DNA of 40,938 nt from Acetobacteraceae bacterium (GTDB taxonomy: Bacteria > Pseudomonadota > Alphaproteobacteria > Acetobacterales > Acetobacteraceae), in NCBI GenBank assembly GCA_947474705.1, contig CANJJS010000044.1, positions 1-40,938 on the forward strand, written 5' to 3'. Each line of letters begins with the position of its first letter. The stretch's first letter is position 1. The notes beneath the pieces are model-generated. The model worked only from the letters and a program-made list of their open reading frames with translations. It made no database searches and was not told the DNA's origin. This document shows positions 1 to 6,958 of this stretch, piece by piece. The translations under genes were made by a program, and so were the position numbers.

Positions 1-570
1 CCGCGGCATGCCCTTTTTGCCTTCGAGGCTTTCGATCAGCGCCGTTTCCTCGCCGCAGATATAGGCGCCCGCGCCGCGATGCAGCACCACGTCGAAATCG
101 TAACCGGAGCCGCAGGCGTTCTTGCCGATCAGACCGGCGGCATAGGCCTCGTCGATCGCGGCCTGGAGCACGACGTGTTCGTTATAAAACTCGCCGCGAA
201 TGTAGATGAAGGCCGCGCAGGCGCCCATGGCGAAGCCCGCGACCAGGCAGCCCTCCACCAGCTTGTGCGGATCGTGCCGGATAATGTCGCGATCCTTGCA
301 GGTGCCGGGCTCCGACTCGTCGGCGTTCACCACGAGGTAGCAGGGCCGTTCCGAGGTCTTCGGCATGAACGACCATTTCAGGCCGGTCGGGAACCCCGCG
401 CCGCCGCGTCCGCGCAGGCCGGAATCCTTCACTTCCTGGATGATGGCGTCGCGCCCGCGTTCCAGAATGGCCTTGGTGCCATCCCAGTCGCCCCGGCTCC
501 GCGCGCCCGCCAGCAGCGGGTCGTGGATACCGTAGAGATTCGTGAAAATACGGTCCTTGTCGGCGAGCAT
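1..570 (-). CDS. nuoF: NADH-quinone oxidoreductase subunit F (N-terminal part; continues past window start)
   Basis: The first 190 residues of the flavoprotein subunit of complex I, which binds NADH and FMN and passes electrons to the iron-sulfur chain on the cytoplasmic side of the membrane. The translated minus strand shows the glycine-rich nucleotide-binding stretch ([14 protein letters not shown]), the NADESEPGT motif and a following RGEFYN segment, all typical of NuoF. The C-terminal part with the [4Fe-4S] cysteines lies outside the window. The ATG overlaps the nuoE stop by one base (TAATG), so translation is coupled to nuoE. Confidence 0.96.
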   Translation of the reverse strand, partial: MLADKDRIFTNLYGIHDPLLAGARSRGDWDGTKAILERGRDAIIQEVKDSGLRGRGGAGFPTGLKWSFMPKTSERPCYLVVNADESEPGTCKDRDIIRHDPHKLVEGCLVAGFAMGACAAFIYIRGEFYNEHVVLQAAIDEAYAAGLIGKNACGSGYDFDVVLHRGAGAYICGEETALIESLEGKKGMPR

Positions 571-1187
571 TATCCGTTCTCCGGCGCGAACAACAAGGTG
601 GTGGGGCCGCCCTCGGGGGCGGAATTCTGACGCCCGATCATGGAGCCCGGCTTCGGCGGTTTGCCCTCGCGCAACGCGGCGATCAAAGCCAGCGTCTTTT
701 CGCGGTCCATGTCTTCGTAAAAATCGTCGTCGACCTGCAGGATCGGGGCGTTGACGCAGGCGCCGACGCATTCGACCTCGGTCATGGTGAAGAGACCGTC
801 CGCGCTGGTTTCTTTCCAGCCTTTGATCCCCGTCGCCTCGCGGCAGGCGGCGACCACTTCGTCGGACCCGCGCAACCAGCAGGGCGTCGTGGTGCAGAGT
901 TGCAGATGGTATTTGCCGATCGGCGCCATGTTGAACATGAAATAAAAGGTCGCGACCTCGTAAACGCGGATCGGCGCCATGCCCAAACGCTCGGCGAGGG
1001 CGTCCATGCCCTTGACGGGAACCCAGGCGCTGTCGGTGTCACGTTTCATCTGGCGCTGGATCACATACAGACCCGGAATGACCGCGCTGGCCTGACGTCC
1101 CGGCGGGTATTTCGCCACGATGCGATCGATCTCCGCCGCCGACTCGGCGTCGAATTCGAAAGTGGCGGGTTGTTCGAAATCGGCCAT
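570..1187 (-). CDS. nuoE: NADH-quinone oxidoreductase subunit E
   Basis: The 24-kDa-type subunit of complex I, a thioredoxin-fold protein that holds the N1a [2Fe-2S] cluster next to NuoF. At 205 residues it is somewhat longer than the E. coli protein, with an extra C-terminal tail, as in other alphaproteobacteria. The four cluster cysteines are C98, C103, C140 and C144 (CTTTPC and CVGAC). The start lies 3 bp after the nuoD stop, and the stop overlaps the nuoF start, placing it firmly in the operon. Confidence 0.97.
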   Translation of the reverse strand: MADFEQPATFEFDAESAAEIDRIVAKYPPGRQASAVIPGLYVIQRQMKRDTDSAWVPVKGMDALAERLGMAPIRVYEVATFYFMFNMAPIGKYHLQLCTTTPCWLRGSDEVVAACREATGIKGWKETSADGLFTMTEVECVGACVNAPILQVDDDFYEDMDREKTLALIAALREGKPPKPGSMIGRQNSAPEGGPTTLLFAPENG

Positions 1188-1190
1188 GAT

Positions 1191-2390
1191 TTACCTGTCG
1201 ATCTCGCCGAACACGATGTCGAGCGATCCAATGATCGCGCACACATCGGCCAGCATATGCCGTTTCGCCATGACATCGACCGCCTGAAGAAAGGCGAAGC
1301 CGGTCGAGCGGATTTTGCACCGGTAGGGTTTGTTCGTCCCGTCGGCCACCAGATAAACCCCGAATTCCCCTTTCGGCGTTTCCACCACCGAATAAGTCGA
1401 ACCCGCGGGGACGTGATAGCCCTCGGTATAAAGCTTGAAGTGATGGATCAACGCTTCCATCGACCGTTTCATTTCCCCCCGCTTCGGCGGCGAGAATTTG
1501 TTGTCGGCCACTTTCACCGGGCCCGGCTTCATCTTCGCCAGGCACTGCTTAATGATTATCAGACTTTCGCGAATTTCCGCGAGCCGGATCAGATACCGGT
1601 CGTAGCAGTCCCCATTGCGCGCGACGGGGACATTGAAATCCACTTCGGCGTATTTGTCGTACGGCTGGGAACGCCTGAGATCCCACGGCACGCCCGACGC
1701 CCGCAATGGCGGACCCGAAAACCCCCAGGCCAAAGCCTGCTCAGCCGAGAACACCCCAATATCGACCGTCCGCTGCTTCCAGATACGATTGGACGTAAGC
1801 AGCGTCTCCAGATCGTCCATGAACTTTGGAAAAGTCTCGGCCCATTCGCCGATCCGGTCCGTCAGACCGGCCGGCAAGTCCTTCGCGACTCCGCCGGGCC
1901 GGAAGTAATTCGCATGCAGGCGCGCGCCGGACGCCGCCTCATGGAATTCCATCAGCTTCTCGCGTTCCTCGAACCCCCACAACGCCGGCGTGATCGCCCC
2001 AACGTCCAGCGCATAGGTCGTGAGATTGAGAAGATGATTCAGAACCCGGGTAATTTCCGCGAACAGCACCCGTATCCACTGCCCCCGATCCGGAGGCGTA
2101 ATCCCAAGCAGTTTTTCCACCGCGATGGCGAAAGCATGTTCCTCGCACATGGGAGAAACGTAATCGAGCCGGTCGAAATACGGCACCGACTGCATATAGG
2201 TCTTGTGCTCGATCAGCTTCTCGGTACCGCGATGCAGCAGCCCGATATGCGGATCGGCGCGTTCGACGATTTCGCCGTCCAGTTCCAGGATCAGCCGCAG
2301 CACGCCATGCGCGGCGGGATGCTGCGGACCGAAATTGATCGAGTGGCTGTCGATCTCGATCTGTTGGCGGGTCGTGACGATGTCGTCCAT
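1191..2390 (-). CDS. nuoD: NADH-quinone oxidoreductase subunit D
   Basis: The 49-kDa-type subunit of the peripheral arm of complex I, which with NuoB forms the quinone-binding pocket. It has 399 residues, the usual length for a NuoD not fused to NuoC. The N-terminal [13 protein letters not shown] motif, the HRGTEKL motif and the C-terminal [11 protein letters not shown] are all present. The hydrogenase-type metal cysteines are absent, as expected for NuoD. The gene follows nuoC by 4 bp. Confidence 0.97.
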   Translation of the reverse strand: MDDIVTTRQQIEIDSHSINFGPQHPAAHGVLRLILELDGEIVERADPHIGLLHRGTEKLIEHKTYMQSVPYFDRLDYVSPMCEEHAFAIAVEKLLGITPPDRGQWIRVLFAEITRVLNHLLNLTTYALDVGAITPALWGFEEREKLMEFHEAASGARLHANYFRPGGVAKDLPAGLTDRIGEWAETFPKFMDDLETLLTSNRIWKQRTVDIGVFSAEQALAWGFSGPPLRASGVPWDLRRSQPYDKYAEVDFNVPVARNGDCYDRYLIRLAEIRESLIIIKQCLAKMKPGPVKVADNKFSPPKRGEMKRSMEALIHHFKLYTEGYHVPAGSTYSVVETPKGEFGVYLVADGTNKPYRCKIRSTGFAFLQAVDVMAKRHMLADVCAIIGSLDIVFGEIDR

Positions 2391-2394
2391 CTGT

Positions 2395-3039
2395 TCAGCC
2401 CTTCGCCCGCGCCTGGAGGACTTTCTCGTCGCCTGGCAGCGTCGTCAACGCCTCCCACGGCGACAGGAAGTCGAAATTTCTGAAGTCCTGAGTCAGCTTC
2501 ACCGGTTCGTACACCACCGCTTTGCGGTCCTCGTCGTACCGGACCTCGATATAGCCCGTCAGCGGAAAATCCTTTCGAAGAGGATGCCCCTCGAACCCAT
2601 AATCCGTGAGAATGCGCCGCAGATCGGGCTGGCCGGAGAAAACGATCCCAAAAAGATCCCAGGCTTCGCGTTCCCACCAGGTCGCGGCGGGCCAGACCTC
2701 GTGGACCGAGGCCACGGGCGTTTCCGCGTCCGTCGCCACGATGACCCGCACGCGCTGGTTCAGCGACACCGAAAGCAGATTATAGACGACGTCGAACCGC
2801 TCGGCGCGTTCGGGCCAATCGACTCCGGCGAGGTCCATCAACTGCTCGAACGCGAAGCGCGGGTCGTCGCGCAGCGCGGTCATGGTCGCGATCAGGCCCT
2901 CGCGAGTCGCGGCCGCCTGCAATTCGCCCAGATGGATCGAAATGCCGGTCACGCCGGGCAACGCGGCGATCGCGTGCCCGAGTCGCTCCAACGGCGTCGG
3001 TTCGGGCGGAGGCGCTTCGGCCGGGGTTTCGTCAGCCAC
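2395..3039 (-). CDS. nuoC: NADH-quinone oxidoreductase subunit C
   Basis: The 30-kDa-type subunit of complex I, a structural partner of NuoD in the peripheral arm. The reading frame stays open up to position 3201, but that would overlap nuoB by about 170 bp. I therefore chose the GTG at 3039 (VADETPAEA...), which gives 214 residues and overlaps the nuoB stop by only 8 bp. The family signature [11 protein letters not shown] and the later [10 protein letters not shown] are present. The proline-rich N-terminus (about residues 5-14) is variable in this family. Confidence 0.95.
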   Translation of the reverse strand: MADETPAEAPPPEPTPLERLGHAIAALPGVTGISIHLGELQAAATREGLIATMTALRDDPRFAFEQLMDLAGVDWPERAERFDVVYNLLSVSLNQRVRVIVATDAETPVASVHEVWPAATWWEREAWDLFGIVFSGQPDLRRILTDYGFEGHPLRKDFPLTGYIEVRYDEDRKAVVYEPVKLTQDFRNFDFLSPWEALTTLPGDEKVLQARAKG

Positions 3040-3586
3040 GGAGGATGGTCCCCGTGCGGCGGATTTTCTTCTGCAACTGCATGATCCCGTAAACGAGCGC
3101 CTCGGCCGTCGGCGGGCAACCGGGAACGTAGATATCCACGGGCACCACGCGGTCGCATCCGCGCACCACGGCGTAGGAATAATGGTAATAACCACCGCCA
3201 TTGGCGCAACTGCCCATGGAGATGACCCAGCGCGGCTCCGGCATCTGGTCGTAAACTTTTCGCAGGGCCGGCGCCATTTTGTTGGTCAGCGTGCCCGCGA
3301 CGATCATCACATCGCTCTGCCGCGGCGAGGCCCGAGGGATGATCCCGAGTCGATCCAGGTCGTAGCGCGGCATGTAGGCGTGGATCATCTCCACCGCGCA
3401 GCAGGCGAGACCGAAGGTCATCGGCCAAAGACTGCCGGTACGAGCCCAGTTCACGACCTTGTCGAGATTGGCGACCAGGAAGCCCTTGTCGGCGATTTCC
3501 CCGGTGATGCCCTTGATGACCGCGTCCTGCTCGGGGCCGGGCGGAAGATGGTCGCGGTTCCAGGCGATTGCCGTCACGTCGCTCAT
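3032..3586 (-). CDS. nuoB: NADH-quinone oxidoreductase subunit B
   Basis: The PSST-type subunit of complex I, which carries cluster N2, the last [4Fe-4S] cluster and direct electron donor to quinone. With the ATG at 3586 it has 184 residues. Ligands are the tandem C62-C63, then C127 (GSCANGGG) and C157 (PGCPP). A longer reading from 3625 would run into nuoA, so the inner ATG, 4 bp after the nuoA stop, is preferred. Confidence 0.97.
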   Translation of the reverse strand: MSDVTAIAWNRDHLPPGPEQDAVIKGITGEIADKGFLVANLDKVVNWARTGSLWPMTFGLACCAVEMIHAYMPRYDLDRLGIIPRASPRQSDVMIVAGTLTNKMAPALRKVYDQMPEPRWVISMGSCANGGGYYHYSYAVVRGCDRVVPVDIYVPGCPPTAEALVYGIMQLQKKIRRTGTILRG

Positions 3587-3590
3587 GCGA

Positions 3591-3956
3591 TCATTCCCAC
3601 TCCAACGCGCCTTTGCACCACTCATAGACGAAGCCGATCGTCAGCACGCCCAGAAACCCGATCATGGACCAGAAGCCAAGCGCGCCGATCCCCTTCAGGG
3701 CGACCGCCCATGGGAACAGAAACGCGACCTCCAGGTCGAAGATGATGAAGAGAATCGCGACCAAATAATACCGCACATCGAAGCGGCGGCGGGCGTCGTC
3801 GAACGGCTCGAACCCGCACTCGTACGCCGAAAGCTTTTCCGCGTAAGGTTTCTGCCGCGCGGCGAGCAAGGACCCGCCCAACATCGCGATGGCGATCCCG
3901 CCGGCGATCGCCAGAAAGACCAGGATGGGCAAATAGCCGTAGAGAAGCGGCTGCAT
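3591..3956 (-). CDS. nuoA: NADH-quinone oxidoreductase subunit A
   Basis: A small membrane subunit of complex I, 121 residues with three hydrophobic helices: about 6-28, a middle helix after the conserved [15 protein letters not shown] loop, and a C-terminal one. That loop is the family signature and lines the quinone channel. The ATG at 3956 is chosen because a strong GGAGG sits 11 nt upstream; the open frame continues to 4250 but without family similarity. It is the first gene of the nuo operon, so the operon promoter should lie in the 238 bp shared with the divergent aminotransferase. Confidence 0.95.
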   Translation of the reverse strand: MQPLLYGYLPILVFLAIAGGIAIAMLGGSLLAARQKPYAEKLSAYECGFEPFDDARRRFDVRYYLVAILFIIFDLEVAFLFPWAVALKGIGALGFWSMIGFLGVLTIGFVYEWCKGALEWE

Positions 3957-4194
3957 CGGTTTCGTCACCTCCAAGGCCAGGCCCATGAAAAAGGCGGCGC
4001 CCAGACGGACCGGCCCACACAGAACCAGCCCCATGGAATTCACCCCAGTCCCCTGGGCATGCCCAACCATAACCAAACACCGCGCCCACCGCCATAGGGG
4101 TTCGCGCGCCTCCCCCCTTGAATTCGCCGGATCGCATCCAATTGCCCTCCGCCCCGGCCCGCGCGACACTCGGCCCAACGAGGGAGACCGCACC
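3957..4194. promoter_or_regulatory. Divergent intergenic region, nuo operon / aminotransferase
   Basis: These 238 bp separate two genes that read away from each other, so they must hold the promoter of the nuo operon (minus) and probably that of the aminotransferase (plus). I see Shine-Dalgarno sequences for both genes, but no -35/-10 pair convincing enough to place a start site. Confidence 0.45.
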
Positions 4195-5505
4195 ATGAGC
4201 GAAACCGGATTGCGCAACGCCGATATCGACGCCGCCCTGAACGAAGCCAAGGAATCCTATGTCGCCCGCAACCCGAAAAGCCTCGGGCGCTACATCGAGG
4301 CAACCGCGGTCATGCCCGGCGGCAACACCCGCACCGTCCTCCACTACGCGCCCTTTCCCCTCGCCATGGAAAAAGCCGAGGAATGCCGCCTCTGGGACAT
4401 GGACGGGCACGAATTCGTCGATTTCCTTGGCGAATACACCGCCGGAATCTACGGCCATTCGCACCCGAAAATCCGCGCCGCCTTGGACAAAGCCCTCGAC
4501 GGCGGCATCAACTACGGCGCCTCGAACATCGTCGAGGCGCGATTCGCCCGCGCCGTCTGCGAACGCTTCGGCCTGGAACGCGTGCGCTTCACCAACTCCG
4601 GCACCGAAGCCAACCTCCTCGCGATCTCCGTCGCACGCATCTTCACGAAACGGTCGAAAGTGATGGTGTTCGACGGCGGCTACCACGGCGCCGTGTTCGG
4701 CTTCGCGGGCGGCGGCTCCCCGATCAACGCGCCCTTCGACTATATCGTCGCGCCCTATAACGACATCGACTCGACCAAAACCCTGATCGCGGCCAACGCC
4801 GCCGACCTCGCCGTCGTCATTCTGGAACCCATGTACGGCAGCGGCGGCTGCATCCCCGCGACGCCCGCGTTCCTGAACACGATCCGCGCGGAAACCGAAC
4901 GCACCGGCGCGCTGATGATCCTCGACGAGGTCATGACGTCCCGACTCGCCCCCGGTGGCCTTCAGTCCATCCGCGGTATCAAACCCGACCTCACCACCTT
5001 CGGAAAATACATCGGCGGCGGCATGTCCTTCGGCGCCTTCGGCGGACGCGCCGACATCCTGGACATGTTCGACCCACGCCGCCCCGACGCGCTCCCTCAC
5101 GCCGGCACATTCAATAACAACGTCCTCACGATGAACGCCGGCCTCGTCGGCCTGACCGAAATCTATACGCCCGAAGCCGCCAAAACCCTGAACGAACGCG
5201 GCGACGCCCTCCGAAACCGGCTGAACGCCCTCTGCCAGGCCGCGGGTGCGAAGCTTCAGTTCACCGGGATCGGCTCCATGCTCGCGGTCCACACCACCCG
5301 AGACCCGATCGTCACCCCCGCCGACGCCGCCAAAAGCGACCCAAAACTGAAAGAACTCTTCTTCTTCGACATGCTGGCCCAAGGCATCTGGCTGGCCCGC
5401 CGCGGCATGATGACCCTCTGCCTCCCCATCGGCGACGCCGAATGCGACAAACTCGCCAACGCCGTCGAAGAATTCCTGTCATCCAGGCGCGCCCTGCTGA
5501 CCTGA
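4195..5505 (+). CDS. Class III PLP aminotransferase, beta-phenylalanine aminotransferase-like
   Basis: A 436-residue fold-type I PLP enzyme. K271 ([10 protein letters not shown]) should form the Schiff base and D244 (ILDE) should bind the cofactor ring nitrogen. It belongs to the branch that contains glutamate-1-semialdehyde aminomutase. However, the block pattern [34 protein letters not shown] and GTFNNNV matches, from memory, the beta-phenylalanine aminotransferase of Variovorax. Alphaproteobacteria normally make 5-aminolevulinate with ALA synthase, so a heme role is unlikely; deamination of a beta-amino acid is a better guess. The ATG at 4195 has GAGGGAGA upstream. The gene stands alone, divergent from nuo. 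Confidence 0.88.
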   Translation: MSETGLRNADIDAALNEAKESYVARNPKSLGRYIEATAVMPGGNTRTVLHYAPFPLAMEKAEECRLWDMDGHEFVDFLGEYTAGIYGHSHPKIRAALDKALDGGINYGASNIVEARFARAVCERFGLERVRFTNSGTEANLLAISVARIFTKRSKVMVFDGGYHGAVFGFAGGGSPINAPFDYIVAPYNDIDSTKTLIAANAADLAVVILEPMYGSGGCIPATPAFLNTIRAETERTGALMILDEVMTSRLAPGGLQSIRGIKPDLTTFGKYIGGGMSFGAFGGRADILDMFDPRRPDALPHAGTFNNNVLTMNAGLVGLTEIYTPEAAKTLNERGDALRNRLNALCQAAGAKLQFTGIGSMLAVHTTRDPIVTPADAAKSDPKLKELFFFDMLAQGIWLARRGMMTLCLPIGDAECDKLANAVEEFLSSRRALLT

Positions 5506-5540
5506 GGCGGCGGCGGGGCTTCGGGTCGTAGGCTGGTGTC

Positions 5541-5798
5541 TGGGGAAACCCCGGGGCTTTGCCCCGGACCCCACAAGGGCTCCGCCCCTCGACCCCGCCA
5601 GGGCGGGGGCCCTGGACCCGTTTAATTGGGGGAGATGAAGAAGGGGGCCATCCTGGACGTTGCAACGTCCGAGTAGGCCCCCTTCTTCATCTCACCCAAA
5701 AGATGGCATCCAAGGCCCAGCCTTGGCGGGGTCCCAAAGGTCCATTGGGGGGCAGCGCCCCCGCGGGGTTTGGGGCGGAGCCCCAAGGTCTCCCCAAA
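5541..5798. repeat. Composite palindromic repeat, copy 1
   Basis: The gap 5506-5907 holds a ~258 bp imperfect palindrome and nothing else that I recognise. The outer halves are inverted relatives of each other, each a string of small hairpins (GGGGCTTTGCCCC, CCAGGGC...GCCCTGG on the left; CCAAGGC...GCCTTGG, GGGGCGGAGCCCC on the right). The centre has 18-bp perfect arms, 5632-5649 and 5676-5693 (GAGATGAAGAAGGGGGCC and its complement). The loop between them contains a 16-bp perfect palindrome, GGACGTTGCAACGTCC. Related copies lie at 29246 (inverted) and 37144. No open frame in it looks protein-coding. Confidence 0.93.
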
Positions 5799-5931
5799 CT
5801 CCGGCCGCCGAACCCGAAACCCCGCCGCCGCCTCTCGACACACGGGCCCCGCCCTGTATGACGCGGACTTCGTCCGGGCCGGGGGTTCATGCTAATCTGG
5901 CCGGGCGGTGAATGTTCCGCGGGGCTTTGGC

Positions 5932-6924
5932 ATGACTGTTTCCATTCAGACTGTTTCCGACGACGAGGCCGAGATCCGGCTGGACCGGTGGTTCCGCCGC
6001 CATTTCCCGGGTTTGCAGCAAAGCGCGATCCAGAAACTGTGCCGCACGGGGCAGGTGCGGGTGGACGGCAAGCGCGTCGAGGCCGCGACGCGCCTGGTGC
6101 CGGGTCAGGCCATCCGCGTGCCGCCGATGCCCACCGCGCCCATGCCGAAGCCGGTCGTTCAGGCCACGCCCGCCTCAATCGAGGCGATACGGGCGATGAT
6201 TATCTACGAGGACGACCATTTGTTCGTCCTGAACAAACCCTATGGCCTGCCGGTCCAGGGCGGGCCCGGCATCGCCCGCCATATCGACGGCATGTTGGAG
6301 GGATTGCGGATCGAGGGCGGCGACCGCCCCCGGCTGGTGCACCGGCTCGACCGCGACACGACGGGCGTACTGCTGATCGCGCGGACGGCGGGGGTGGCCG
6401 CGAAGCTCGCCGCGGCGTTCCGGGGGCGCGACATGGACAAGATCTATTGGGCCGTCGTCGCGGGCCGGCCCGTCCCGGCCGAAGGCGAAATCGACCTGCC
6501 CCTGAAACGCGTCGGCGGCGGCATGGGCGAGCGCACCGCGCCGGCCGAGCGCGACGACGAGGCGGGCGCGCGCGCCATCACCGAATACCGCACGCTGGAC
6601 CACGCCGCGCGCAAACTCTCCTGGCTGGAACTGAAACCGCATACGGGCCGCACCCATCAGCTCCGCGTCCACTGCGTCGCCATCCGCGCGCCCATTCTCG
6701 GCGACGAGAAATACGCCCGCCCCGACCAGAACAACGCCTTCGCCGCCACCGTGACCGGCCTCTCCGAACAAATGCATTTGCACGCCCGCGCGCTGACTTT
6801 TCCGCATCCCGGCGGCGGCACACTGCGCGTCGAAGCCACGTTACCGCCCCACATCGACGAAACCTTCCGCACCCTGGGCTTTTCCGCCCCCCCGGCGGCG
6901 CAGGCCCGGCGAGAGAAGCGTTAA
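5932..6924 (+). CDS. rluC: RluA-family 23S rRNA pseudouridine synthase (RluC-like)
   Basis: Isomerises uridines to pseudouridine in 23S rRNA. An N-terminal S4 RNA-binding domain (about residues 15-65, RLDRWFRRHFPG) is followed by the catalytic domain, with the motif HRLDRDTTGVLLIA carrying the catalytic aspartate and a later HTGRTHQLRVH motif. From the ATG at 5932 it has 330 residues; an in-frame GTG at 5908 is an alternative start. The 3' end lies in a 27-bp tandem duplication that also includes the start of the next gene. It probably forms an operon with the AsmA-like and ATP12 genes. Confidence 0.93.
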   Translation: MTVSIQTVSDDEAEIRLDRWFRRHFPGLQQSAIQKLCRTGQVRVDGKRVEAATRLVPGQAIRVPPMPTAPMPKPVVQATPASIEAIRAMIIYEDDHLFVLNKPYGLPVQGGPGIARHIDGMLEGLRIEGGDRPRLVHRLDRDTTGVLLIARTAGVAAKLAAAFRGRDMDKIYWAVVAGRPVPAEGEIDLPLKRVGGGMGERTAPAERDDEAGARAITEYRTLDHAARKLSWLELKPHTGRTHQLRVHCVAIRAPILGDEKYARPDQNNAFAATVTGLSEQMHLHARALTFPHPGGGTLRVEATLPPHIDETFRTLGFSAPPAAQARREKR

Positions 6925-6958
6925 GACATGACCCGGCGCGAGAAGCGTAAGACATGAG
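6905..6958 (+). repeat. 27-bp tandem duplication across the rluC stop and asmA start
   Basis: Two near-identical 27-bp units lie head to tail, 6905-6931 and 6932-6958. Each has the pattern CCCGGCG.GAGAAGCG.TAAGACATGA and contains a TAA and an ATG. The first unit supplies the rluC stop; the second supplies the ribosome-binding region and ATG of the AsmA-like gene. A one-base indel separates the units. Confidence 0.85.

Noticed and set aside
3622-5382. 586-codon open frame on the minus strand opposite the aminotransferase
   Set aside because: Low-complexity Gly/Val/Asp/His translation without family features, antisense to a clearly real enzyme.
5632-5693. Central hairpin of repeat copy 1 as the terminator of the aminotransferase gene
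   Set aside because: It lies about 130 bp after the stop, lacks a T tract, and is part of a larger dispersed element found elsewhere in other contexts.
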